Positions 40,188 to 51,393 of a stretch of 64,000 bases of DNA are shown one piece after another (positions within the stretch are counted from its first letter, which is position 1; each line of letters opens with the position of its first letter). Source of the stretch: Platanthera guangdongensis (taxonomy: Eukaryota > Streptophyta > Magnoliopsida > Asparagales > Orchidaceae); the NCBI GenBank assembly GCA_039583875.1, contig CM077150.1, positions 1 to 64,000 on the forward strand, in the 5' to 3' direction. The translations under genes were made by a program, and so were the position numbers. Under the pieces are notes generated by a model. That model was not told the origin of the DNA, did not search any database, and worked only from the letters and a program-made list of their open reading frames with translations.

Positions 40188-41918
40188 ATGTCCTGCTCTG
40201 TTCCTGATGATTCCCTTTTCCTAGGCTTCGACAGCTCTACACAGTAAGTATTTCTCGCATTTTGTTGGGGGTATTTTGAGTTAGGGCTTTTGTAGTATAC
40301 TAGGATTTGTAGTTATTCTCATTTTTCCATCTATTATGTCAATTGTGTCGATGCTAGCACACGAATTCTCTTGCTTCTTATCACAGCACAAAATAAGGCC
40401 ACTTGACCAAATAAACACGCAGAACATTTTCACAGTTGTCTCCATGGTTCGTTTTATTCGACGGGATCACTGTTTGAGTCTCTTGTTGCGGCACTGTTTC
40501 TATACTTTCTTCACAATCTTCTAGGGTCCGTTCAGTTGAATGTAGTTGGTGGTTTTGTAATCCATATTGGACTTCATTTTGAAATAATCATAATATTCGT
40601 TTGATTGTAATTGCAGGTTTGGAATTTATTTTGATATAAGCCCTATTATTTTCCATCTTGCAATCTGATTTTTCTTCACAATCTTCTAGGGTCACAATTT
40701 AGTAGGTTTGATTTAGATTGCCATCAAAATTGATTGGAAACTTCTTATCATCATCCTTCCACAAATTTTGATGATGACAGTTCATATATCTGATTGACAG
40801 ATCTCCGACAATCTCCACCAGAAGGCTATGTTTGGCCAACTTGGCGCCCCATTAAAAGTCTATGAAATTCTTCGATTGAGTGACCCACCAGTCTTTACAA
40901 TTTTTTGTGTTTTGAGTATCCTCAAGTACTACGACTCACAATACTTCACCCCAATTTATTAGCAGATTGAGATTTGATATATTTTAATGAAAAACTATGA
41001 AATTGAGCAGTTATTTAGGATTTGATATATACTTCATCCTACTTTATAATCCTGAGTTCCATTTTTCTTGTTTTATGCAATAAAATATTTTAAATTTCAT
41101 TTTAATTAACAGGTCACTAAAGGTAACTGTTCTTGATTCAAATCTTACCATTGTTGGTTCAGAAACAGTGCATTTTGACTCTCAGTTACCCCACTATAAG
41201 ACCCATGATGGTGTTTATAGAGATCCCTCGGAAAATGGTAGGATAGTATCTCCTACCTTGATGTGGGTGGAGGCACTGGATATTGTGCTTGAAAAACTTG
41301 CATCTAAAGTAGAATTCCGAAAGGTCCTAGCAATTTCAGGGAGCGGGCAGCAACATGGAAGTGTTTACTGGAAGAAGGGAAGTTATGTTACCTTGGCTGC
41401 TCTAGATCATACCAAAACTTTGGCGTCTCAACTTGGCAACACCTTCTCTACAATAGAATCACCAATATGGATGGACAGCAGCACCACCTCTCAGTGCAGA
41501 GAAATTGAGAAAGCCGTTGGAGGTGCTTTGGAATTGTCAAAACTTACCGGCTCCCGTGCATATGAACGGTTTACAGGACCCCAAATCCGGAAGTTATATG
41601 AGACTAAGAAAGATGTGTACGATGCTACTGAGAGAATCTCCCTTGTTAGTTCTTTTATGGCATGCCTTCTTATTGGAGGATATGCCAGTATTGATGAGAC
41701 TGATGCAGCAGGAATGAACCTCATGGAAATTAAGAATCGTGTCTGGTCTAAAGTTGCCTTGGAAGTATGTTCTCTGAACCTAGGTCCTTTACTATTGCTA
41801 TTTTTTATAATTTATAATCTCTTTTGTAGGCTACAGCACCAGATTTAGAAGCTAAGCTTGGGAAGTTGGCGTCACCTCATGCAGTTGCTGGATTGATATC
41901 TCCTTATTTTGTTCAGAG
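40188..41918 (+). CDS. xylulose kinase, 5' part (exons 1-3)
   Basis: FGGY-family carbohydrate kinase that phosphorylates D-xylulose to xylulose 5-phosphate, feeding the pentose phosphate pathway; the non-plastid plant isoform by its start. Exon 1 40188-40243 (SLFLGFDSSTQ, the phosphate-binding DxSTQ motif), intron with gtaagt, exon 2 41113-41764 (VLAISGSGQQHGSVYW, IWMDSSTTSQC, ITG-like LTGSRAYERFTGPQIRKL, DETDAAGMNLMEI), intron gtatgt...tag, exon 3 41830-41918 (APDLEAKLGKLASPHAVAGL). Frames join cleanly (phases 2 and 0). About 265 of the usual ~550 residues are present. Intron 3 would start with a GC donor (cagag|gcaagt). The second FGGY domain with the ATP site is not found downstream in the window. 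Confidence 0.93.
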
Positions 41919-43329
41919 GCAAGTTTTATTTTTCTATAACTCATCACGAAGGAGGTTTCCTTGTGTTTAACTTGTCATGCGTTTTGGAATGAAATATTAC
42001 CGCTTATTTCGTTACCACTTCTTACTTTTGATATATATTTCTAGTTTAATTATTTACTTGGAAAAATTGATGCTCTAATGTTTTCTTATGCGATTTGGTG
42101 AATAAAAGAATTATTGGTATTTTGATTCCATTAGGTAAAATAGAACTATGAAAATACAACAAAGATTTTTCAGAGAATACATGGAAGATTATTTTAGAGA
42201 ATACATGAAAGATTATTTCAGAGAATATATGAAAGGTTTTTCTAGGAATCACAGTAATCCCTTTATTATGTCCCTGTAAGATTGTGTTCTTCGAGGGTAG
42301 TCCAATCTAGCTGTATGTGGTGAAAATGAGTACACAAAGGTGTTTGATTGAGAACACCAACTAACTAATCAGGAGAAGAGGGGCATGCCACCCAAAGTGC
42401 CATATTGTGAACTCGGAGGCTAGATGTTTCATTTATAAGCGACAAATTAGAGCGTGGACACCAACATTGCCACACTAACTGCAAATTTTTGTGGAAGAGA
42501 AACATCAAGTTCACTAGGTGGTAACATAGCAATATTCAATCTCATAGATGAGTGATCCATAATTTGTTGCTTTCTCGAGCTCTAAAGATTAGGATGCAAG
42601 TGAAATATACATGAAATGAATTGTTGGGGGTGAAATCATTTTTGTTACTTGCTCAATCAACATCATAGAATACATGGAGAGATAAAGGGGAGTGGCCGTA
42701 GAGAACACCGCCAGATCCAGGTCTCACAAAGGTAGTGTTATAGTCACTTATGACAATCCAATGTTCAATGGTGGGTTGATGCATGAACTAAGAGAGAGCA
42801 TTCATTGTATAAGCAACCCTAGATATACAAACACTAGAGATGTGTATTTGATTGATATTAGAGTCTACCAACAATTACACAATATTCAAAGAGATTAAGA
42901 GCACTGAAGCATAAGAGTGGGAGTAGTGGCGGTTGTAGCATTTGTCATAGGTGTTTGTGCAAGATAAATCTTTTTATATTGTCGCAGAGATAAAAAATGT
43001 CTTGCGAATGTGAACCAATTTTATGTTGTGTCGAGTCTTTATTAAGAGTCAAGTTAGAGTATTTTAATATTTCACATATTGTACTTGCAGCGGGTATTTA
43101 CGCTCAGGCCATTTGGGCCTTATAAAAGGAGGCCTTGTCATGTATTTGAGATATCAATGAATGAAGTAAAGTTCTAGTTCCTTCTCATCTCCCCTTGGGG
43201 TCTTCCTCTTCTTCTCTTCTCCAAACCCTCTCATCTTAGGGTTTCTTCTCCCTCACCTCCACCCTATCTCGAGTTTGTTTTAGGGATTTAATCCCTTGTA
43301 TCCTCCTGTTGCCCCTCCACCGAATCCAT
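41919..43329 (+). other. intron 3 start and LTR-like remnant
   Basis: Begins with the GC donor and ordinary AT-rich intron sequence. A 26-27-bp unit (ttttagagaatacatgaaagatt) is repeated three times at 42165-42245. From about 42900 the sequence looks like an LTR: an upstream U3-like stretch, ttataaaagga (43120-43130) as TATA box, and a CT-rich transcribed part ending near 43330. No pol motif could be read with confidence between 42250 and 42900. Confidence 0.45.
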
Positions 43330-44359
43330 CAAAGTAGGCATGAAGAGGGGGTGAACAAGCACATCACCATGTGCACAACGGAATAGATCTAGAAAAAGCC
43401 AAACTAAAAAGGATCTTGCATTTCAATAAATCAAGAAATGAACAAACGGCTAGGGTTTTACGAGTACCTGTACGAGGGCGATTCAAAAATCGACTAAGGT
43501 GATCCAGCCAAAATACTCCAGGAAACTTCAGGCTCTGACCTGGAATCATATTCCAGAGATTTCTGGTCCGTCGAGTCCAAAAGTGCAAATAAATGTCCGC
43601 ACCTTTACGGGTATCCACACTAACCTGAGAAACGCCTTACCGTCGTCGCACGAGGGTAGGCTGGAAGGGAAAGGATCGAAGCCTTCGTCTCTACGAACTG
43701 CTAGATTCCTTTTCGGGAGAGGACCGCTGACGCTAGGGCGCGATTCGCAAAGGACGCCGCCGCCGGGATTTCGCCACACGGAACACTTTCGGGGCTAGGG
43801 CTCGGGAAAAGGAAAATGAACCGAGGAGAAGTTATGCCCTAGTCCTGAAGTTATATATATAATATTCAGTGAACTGGGATCGGTCTAAACATTCATTACA
43901 CCTAAAAGGCTGAACCGGATTCAAGATTTAAAATCTGGCAAAAAGACGCGTGCAACTGAATTTTTACTTAGTCAAAAAACCAAGTCAGCAAGCTGTCAAA
44001 TAACATGAAATTCGGCTGCATGGAATTCGACTTCATGAATTTCAACTGCATGTAATTCGATTGCATCGACTTCATGAAGTTCGACTGCATCAACTTCATA
44101 AAGTTCGACTCCATCGGCTTGATGAAAATTGACTGCAGTGTTGACTTAGCCTTTTTTCAGCTAACCCCTTTTGTTGACAAACTGTCAAACAATTTCTAAT
44201 CAATAATATTTCCCTTTGTACCCATAATCTTTATGAGTTGAGCTACTTCGAGCTATTATCCAATTTCTCGTATGTTATTATATGCAACCCCATAAACTCA
44301 TTTTACATTGGCAAAGAGATTAACTCACTGAATATTTTTAGATGATAAAGACATCAACA
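43330..44359 (-). repeat. 3' LTR of the copia element
   Basis: On the minus strand it starts tgttgatgtctttatc right after the purine-rich ctcgagtgggagac. It contains tatatatata (43851-43862) as a possible TATA box followed by a GC-rich transcribed part. The far end near 43330 is approximate because the partner LTR is outside the window. Confidence 0.65.
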
Positions 44360-45656
44360 GTCTCCCACTCGAGTTAAAAAGTATCAACTATAGTTTCATA
44401 ACTAATGAGCGGCATCTAACAATGCATCATTGCATCTAACCAAGTATGACTATGCGTTTCTTAGTCTCATTCCATCAAGAGACTCATGCATGCAACTCCT
44501 ATTATATAGGAGGACAAATTTTATTTTTGTGTACACACAAATGCCCAAATGATTCGTAACGCACCCAATAACCACTCTTATCATCAACCTTTCTCAAAGA
44601 AGACTTTAGATGCCATCAAAATACGCTCTCCCTCACTTGATGAATATTGTGACTTTATGTCAAAAGACCACAAACATCATTGTCACTTGAGATTTACTTG
44701 TGACACGTCAATATAACAATCCACAAAGTATTCTCATGGTGAGTCTGTTTAGTACAACTTGTTCATTAATAAGTACCCATGTGATGACTCGATATCACAA
44801 TATCATGATCAGTGAGAATTGATCATCAGTCAACGCACATACTAGTCTTAATGTATCATTATCGCCCTTAACTTCTAAGATGATGCATCGACCAAAGAAC
44901 ATTTAAGAATAAAGCTTCATATAAAACATAAACCCTCACATTCAAGTCACGCAGCTGAATTCCTATGAAAACGAACATTCTAAGAGCATTTATTATGCTA
45001 ATTAATCCACGCACATGCTATTCTATGAACAATGCTTGGAACTATATCAAGCTCGCTGATGAATTTCCTAATCCACACAACCTCCTTCGCCGTATTTGTA
45101 GTGACAGTATACTCGGCCTCAGTTGTGGAATTATCAACCGTCTCCTGCTTGGAACTCTTCCAACTTACAACTCCTCCATTCAGGCAGACCACAAACCCTA
45201 ACTGAGGCTTTGAGTCGTTTCTATCAGTTTGGAAGCTAGCATCCGTGTAATCCTTTATAACGAGCTCTTTTTCTTTATCAAAAACCAAGAACACATCCTT
45301 ACTCCTTCTCAAGTACTTTAGGATATTCTTGACTGCTGTCAGTGACCATCACCTGGATCAAACTGATACCTGCTAGTCATGCTTGAAGCATAGGAGACAT
45401 CTGGTCGAATACATAACATTGCATACAAGATCGATCCAATTGCCAAAACATATGGAATCAGATTCATGCAGTTCTTATCTTCCAAAGATTTAGGACATTG
45501 CTACTTAGAGAGACTCACATCATGAGACATGAGTAAGAATCCCTTGTTGAACTCAACTATGTTGAACCACTTCAGCACCTTTTCAATGCATGTACTTTGA
45601 ATCAAATCCAACAACTTTTTCGATGTATCTCTATAGATTTTAATACCAAGTATATA
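44360..45656 (-). pseudogene. copia RT C-terminus and RNase H
   Basis: Minus strand from 45656: LGIKIYRDTSKKLLDLIQST, after which ASSMTSRYQFDPGDGH with stops. From 45312 to 44998 comes an open RNase H segment: VFDKEKELVIKDYTDASFQT, GFVVCLNGGVVSWKSSKQET, STTEAEYTVTTNTAKEVVWI. These match the Asp, Ser/Thr and Glu landmarks of copia RNase H. The usual C-terminal KHI..RYH block is missing; 3'UTR-like sequence follows to the polypurine tract. Confidence 0.9.
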
Positions 45657-46373
45657 TGTCACGACCCATCTCGACAAAAGTCAGAGTGCGCTTCGCGCGG
45701 GCCGTGATGCCACAGACATGAGTGGAAAGAAAGCCATGCTTGCTAAGACAGATACAGAGAATACTGAAAATAGTCTTAAAGTAGTTAATTTGGAGAAAAA
45801 CAGTATGTTTTTTTGTGCGAAAGATTTTAGGGTTTAGAACGGTGTGAAATTTTAAATGCATATGTAATTTTGTAAAATCATATTTTACCGGTCACTGCTA
45901 CATATTTCATGCAATTATGATTCAAAAGAGGATGCAGATGCATTAATTCAAATTCTAGTACATAAGATATTTAAATAGCCTAGCAGTTGTTCATGATAAC
46001 AGAGAAAATGTCTTATTGCAATTATTACATAAAAGAAATATTTGACAGTAAAAGAAATGTAAACATAGAACCAGTAACTTTAAGCAGATCGAACTCGAGT
46101 ACCTGACGGCGCTGTCACAGACGCTAAGACAAATTCCAAAATAGAAAGAAAAAGTCTCGAAACATTAAAATAACCAGAGTGAGTAAAGTAAAGTACAGAA
46201 CAGTAACAAAAACAAAAATGTATGAGTGTACCGGTTTTCATAAATCAGAGCTACTAACTCAGACATGTGGAATAATCAACAGAAATAACTGAATTAAGCT
46301 TACTTCAGAGCATAACACATAATAAAACAAGTAATGTCATAAGCTGCAATCAATGAAGTGTGTATGCGTTTTG

Positions 46374-48677
46374 TGTAACGCCCCGAAACTCAAAGGAGCA
46401 AAAGGGGAATAATTTGGGCCAGTTTGAGTTCTGGCTGCAGGCACACGGCCTGGGACACGGGCGTGTCCCAGGGCGTGTCAAGCCTGTGTCGACACTAAGG
46501 CGTGAAGTCGACACTTTGGTCTCGACATTGTGTCGAGACTGGGCACACGGCCTGCGACACGGGCGTGTCGCTGGGCGTGTCGACCCGTGTCGACACTTAG
46601 CCGTGAAGTCGACACAGTGCTTTGAAGTTGTGTCGAGACACGGCACACGGCCTGCGACACGGGCGTGTCGCAGGGCGTGTCAACCCGTGTCGACACTCGT
46701 CCCGCGAAGTCGACACTTTGGTGTCGACAGTGTGTCGAGACATGGCACACGGCCTGCGACACGGGCGTGTCGCAGGGCGTGTCGACCCGTGTCGACACTT
46801 AGCCGCGAAGTGCCGAGACCTTGTACACGGCCTGGAGCCCAGGCGTGTCAAGGTGACACGGGCAAGGACACGGGCGTGTCCGAACCCGTGTCAGCGCTCG
46901 GGTTGGAAACGGGAGAAAATGATGGGGTACACGGCCAGCTACACGGCCGTGTCAGTTCGAACACGGGCGTGTCAGATCGAACACGGGCGTGTTCGATGCC
47001 CGTGTGAGGTTCCAGGTGATTCGATTTTGACGGCGAATGAGGCACACGGCCCTGGACACGGGCGTGTGCCAGGCCGTGTTCGGCCCAGATTGGGCATTTC
47101 AGTCCCGAATCGAAGCCGTTCATTTCTTTGACTGAAGATCCAATGGCTGGGGGTTGTTCCTGAAGGGATATACCCGGGTTTTGACTTAGAAAACCCTCAC
47201 TTTTTCCACTTGATCTCTCTCCAAACCCTTGGAGAAAGAAAAGCTAAGGCAAGAAGAAGAGGAGCTAGATCCGCCATTGGAGGAGCTTCGGAGCTCCGAA
47301 TCGCAAGCCGACTCCGGATCCACGGAGGCAACGCAAGTGCGGTGATTTCTATCCGATTACATTTCGATGGCGCCAAAGAGGAACGCAAGGGTAACGATCC
47401 TCACTTTTGAGCATGATAGCTCTCTTTCTTTGCATAGGAAGCCCTCTCTCGCGAGTTTGCGAAGAGTTGGAGGCGTTCCTTCGGGTAGATATGTAAAGTC
47501 CCCGTTGTTTAGCGTCCGTATGCGAGAACGGACTTAGGCATTTTGGTTGAAGCCTACCCGGACATGTTAGTCCGGATCGGTGATGTTGCATTGCATAAGG
47601 CCGGAGAAGACTCCGTGCTATTGGTTGTTTTCGGGTTTTCTACGCGGTAGATTGCAGCAGGGAGCCTTGGGGACTAACCCAAAGGTGCACCCAGAAAACT
47701 GGGCGGATACGAGATCTTGCCAACTTGGAGGCCTGAGAGCCAACTCGAACATAACTGAGTTATGTGACTTGCGGTAGAATGAGACTCGGTGAAAGTTTGA
47801 CCCGCGCAAATGGCTTAAATTGTCGTTGCGAAGTGAGCACGGGTTAGATGGAGCCGTACCCGCTTTATGTCGTCCGGTTAGAGCGACCTAAGGTTACATG
47901 GGACTCGCCGTTGGCATAAATGGGGGTCTTCGGTGGTCCATGGCTTAATTTGACGTGACCAATACCTTGAAGACAAATTGCTCATAGGAATTGCCGTCCA
48001 AGAGGCGGTGGTGAGTCCGGAATGTTCATGGCTTTATTTGACGTAACATCGACCGGTTCACCAAGAATGTGCCCTGAGTGCACGGGACGTGTGGCCGTAC
48101 GAGCCAACGTCTGTGATGAAATGGCTATGATTATATGGTTATATTGCTCGCTTAATGAAATGCAGGGAAAGAGCATCGCCGCCCCGAGTTGAGGGCGGGA
48201 TCGTTATAATTTGGTCAGCATTGCTGACCGTTGCTTTGTTTGCCACCGTGCGGTGGTTTGTTTGCTTGCAGGTGCAGCTGGACCAAGCGGTCAATAGCGG
48301 GCTAAAGCCCATTTTGCGAAGCTGGCCCTCGAAGGCCCGAATGGAAATGTTTTATGTTTTGTTCATGTATGGCCGGCCTGCGTGCCGAGGTTTGGAAATC
48401 ATGTAAAAGACAAGTGAAACATTTTGTAAGGCCTTAAGGCCGACTTTTGAGTATTTTGTAATAACATTCCTATTATCTTGCTAGTGGACATTCGTGCTTG
48501 TGCTGGGTTCTTGTTTTGCAACTTTAATAAATTGCTTCCGCTAGAATGCTCTGTGTAGGACGTTGAGATTGGTTGGATGGTTTCCATACGTAACCACCCG
48601 GTCTGTCTGTGGTATATGGCGTCGGGCCCCGGCCGGACCTACTGCTATATGCTATGCGACGGATAGGGGGTGTTACA
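46374..48677 (+). repeat. 5' LTR of the young chromovirus
   Basis: 2304 bp. The first 700 bp hold the cacacggcctg...cgtgtc repeats. The transcribed part includes gttttgacttagaaaaccct at about 47177. The end ggggggtgttaca is followed by attt and the primer-binding site. Confidence 0.97.
46440..46890. repeat. ~102-bp tandem repeats with palindromic core, in the LTR
   Basis: cacacggcctgcgacacggg + cgtgtcgcagggcgtgtcga recurs at about 46441, 46543, 46644 and 46746. The core gacacgggcgtgtc is nearly self-complementary and cgacacgg/ccgtgtcg segments are scattered through the unit. The same array is in the other LTR (53279-53730). Open frames across it on both strands are artefacts. Confidence 0.92.
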
Positions 48678-48902
48678 ATTTGGTATCAGACTACTGGTTT
48701 TGGTCGTGCTTAAAGTGAATTCGTGGGCGAATTCTTTTTAAGGGGTGGTGAGCACATTGTGTGCGTCATCGTGATAACAGTAAAAAGAACCCATGAATGT
48801 CCACTTAGGAATGAAAATACTCGTGTTTGAGGAACCTGCGTGTTCCTATAATTGCTGTTCGCAATTTTATTTGGTCGCTTATCGGTGTTTGTACCACTAT
48901 AG

Positions 48903-49802
48903 GTGACCGGAAGCGGTGCTGGACAGCCTGAATGTCCGGTTTCTGAGGAGCATAGTGCACCCGGTGAGGTGTTTGAGCCTCCTCCATCGTATGAAACCGT
49001 TAGAAGGATTGTAGAAGCGGTGTTCGCTGTGACAGGTGCACAGCTAGGAGGAAATGTACAACCCTGCGCCCCTGCTGTGGCTTCAACGCCGGTGGGCGCG
49101 ATGCAGCAGATGACCTTTGGTAGACCATTGGGGCAGCAGCTGGATATGAACTTAGTGCAGGGAGCGCACACGGTTGAGGAATATTTGCAAGCTTTTCTTA
49201 TGATAAGTCGCTACCCATGCTTTGAGTCGGATAATGAGCAAGCTACAGTCGATAGATTCTATAATGGCCTATGCGCCGAGTTACGAGTCCTACTGCTAGG
49301 ACCAAAGTTATTGGGATTCCGAGCCTTGGTGGAATCAGCTAGATCATTGGAGGCAGAGTTGAAGAAGACCCTCCCGATGCCAGCGACCATGGTATCGAAC
49401 TATACAAACCCCATAAGAGCTGCATCTAGCAGAATGCTGGAGAAAGGGGTTATGAAATCGACTAGTAAAGCTACTTACACTTGTTATACTTGTGGAAAGA
49501 AAGGGCACTTTGCCCGAGACTGTTGGAATGGTGCTCGGAAGGGGAAGAAACCCATGTCAGGAGCAGTCAAGGATGTCAGTGCGAAGGAAACGGCATTCAA
49601 AGTGCCGAACACCTCAAAGTCGGCATATCGAAAATGGTATAAGAAGCATAGGACTTCGGGTTCAGCTCCTTCTGGTACTTCTGGGGCGACTACGGGTCAG
49701 ACCCCGGGCACATGTTACAACTGTGGGGAGCCGGGGCATTATGCTCGTGATTGCCTAAAGCCCTGGAGAAAGCCCGTCGTCATGACGACAGGTACGGTTT
49801 AA
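48903..49802 (+). CDS. chromovirus gag with internal deletion
   Basis: About 300 codons open. After a Pro/Glu-rich N-terminus and ETVRRIVEAVFAVTGAQLGG the sequence jumps to NLVQGAHTVEEYLQAFLMIS, so the first half of the capsid core found in relatives is missing. FYNGLCAELRVLLLG is the usual late capsid motif. Two CCHC knuckles follow, CYTCGKKGHFARDC (49480-49521) and CYNCGEPGHYARDC (49714-49755), which bind RNA. No ATG is seen near the 5' end of the open frame (first codon gtg at 48903), so the true start is uncertain. Confidence 0.85.
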   Translation: MTGSGAGQPECPVSEEHSAPGEVFEPPPSYETVRRIVEAVFAVTGAQLGGNVQPCAPAVASTPVGAMQQMTFGRPLGQQLDMNLVQGAHTVEEYLQAFLMISRYPCFESDNEQATVDRFYNGLCAELRVLLLGPKLLGFRALVESARSLEAELKKTLPMPATMVSNYTNPIRAASSRMLEKGVMKSTSKATYTCYTCGKKGHFARDCWNGARKGKKPMSGAVKDVSAKETAFKVPNTSKSAYRKWYKKHRTSGSAPSGTSGATTGQTPGTCYNCGEPGHYARDCLKPWRKPVVMTTGTV

Positions 49803-50166
49803 AGATAGTTTTGCTTTAAATACTTGTTATGCATATTAGCTTAGGACTACTGTGCTAAGCTTTGTTGCGACTTTACTTTATCTGCGAGAGCACCGTTCGT
49901 TTAGGGAGCTTCGCGTTCCTTTATGAGGAATTTTATTGAGCCTTGGAGTATCTCCTTCGAGGGAAAGAGATAAATGGGATACGTTATAGTCCAATGGTGC
50001 TCATTCGGCGAGGGTAGAATTCATTGCTCTTAGTTTGTGGTTTGGGAATTAGGAGTACTATCTGCAAGCGTCGTTACTTCCGTTGGTGGGGTTTGACGTT
50101 ATATTTGGCATGTACTGACTCTCGGAGCAGCAAGCCTACATAGACTGCGATAGCAAGGAAGTCAAC
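49803..50166 (+). pseudogene. chromovirus protease remnant
   Basis: Only the C-terminal part is readable: LLPLVGFDVIFGMY followed by a stop where relatives have GMDWL, then AYIDCDSKEVNLG. The catalytic DSGA segment cannot be found upstream; the sequence there is compressed and out of frame. Confidence 0.75.
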
Positions 50167-51393
50167 TTGGGAGCAAGTCGTGAGACGACCTTTATGAGCT
50201 CGAAGAGGTCGAGCAAGGCGATGATGGCCGCTCTTCAGGTGGTGAAGGCGGTTTGTGCTAGTGTAGAGCTGTTCTGTACACTAGTGGAGGTTGCAAAGCC
50301 GAAGCCCGCGTTGGATTGTATTTCAGTGGTATCGGAATACCCTGATCTGTTCCCCGCAGATCTTTCTGGCGCCCCGCCTCAGCGGGAGATAGATTTTAAG
50401 AGCGAGCTAGTGCCAGGTGCAAAGCCTGTGTCACGATCTCCGTATCGGCTAACGCCTAAGGTAATGGCGGAGCTGAAAGCGCAACTGCAAGAGTTGTTGG
50501 AGCAAGGGTATGCGCGTCCAAGTCCTTCGCTTTGGAGCGCACCGACCCTCTTTATTAAGAAGAAGGATGGAAGGTTGTGGTTGCGTATTAATTATCGGGA
50601 AGTCAACAAGTAGACGGAAAAGTGCAAGTACCCAATCCCAAGGATCGATAATCTTTGTGATCAGTTGGTAGGGTCAACGACGTACTCTAAATAGATAAGG
50701 GAGAGTGATATCCCTAAGATGACGTTCAGTACAGGACACGGGCGCTACGAGTTTACGGTCATGCCGTTTGGGCTGACTAATGCGCCGTCAGTATTCATGG
50801 ATTTTATGAACAGGACGTTCAGGGAGTACTTGGACCGTTTCGTGATCGTCTTCATCGACGATATTTTGGTGTACTCGCAAAGTGAGGAAGATCACTTCAA
50901 GCATCTTCACTTGGTGTTGGAGACGCTAAGGAGAAATCAGTTGTATGCCAAGTTCTCGAAATGCGAGTTTTGGCTATCCGCAGTAGCGTTCCTCAGGCAT
51001 ATAGTGAGTGGAGAGGGTATTGCTGTGGATCCGGTGAAGATTGTTGCGATACGGGAGTGGCCTGAGCTTACTATGGTAGCAGAAGTCCGGAGCTTTATGG
51101 GGCTTGCCGGCTATCATAGGCGCTTCGTAGAGAACTTCTCGCGGATAGCGTTACCTCTCACTACTTTGACGAGGAAGGAGCATAAGTTCGTTTGGACGCC
51201 GGAGTGCGCGCGAGCTTTTGAGGAACTGAAGTGTCGGTTGACCACGGCGCCTGTGCTGAGTTCGCCATGTGGAACCGAAGGCTATGAGATATATAGCGAT
51301 GTTTCGGGCAGCGTTTTGGGTTGCGCGCTACTGCAACACGGAAGCGTAATAGCGTATGGACGTGAGTTTTGCCTCGAAGCTATGGAGGCATAA
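50167..51393 (+). pseudogene. chromovirus RT with lost catalytic block
   Basis: VSEYPDLFPADLSGAPPQRE, PYRLTPKVMAELKAQLQELL, LFIKKKDGRLWLRINYREVN, then TAG (50611-50613). The next frame piece, YPIPRIDNLCDQLVGSTTYS, is followed by Lys, a stop (50692-50694) and [11 protein letters not shown]: about ten codons found in relatives here, which include the first catalytic Asp (IDLRSGYHQ), are missing. The remainder is good: [32 protein letters not shown] (FIDD kept), [21 protein letters not shown], and the start of RNase H ([15 protein letters not shown]). Confidence 0.92.

Noticed and set aside
42660..42900. Possible coding segment MAVENTARSRSHKG... at 42692-42898
   Set aside because: Short, no family resemblance, within intron/LTR remnant; no supporting frame on either side.
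46360..47131. Arg/His-rich frames of 215 and 169 aa and their second copies at 53252-53969
   Set aside because: They lie inside the LTR repeats and occur in both LTRs; no protein motif, several frames open at once.
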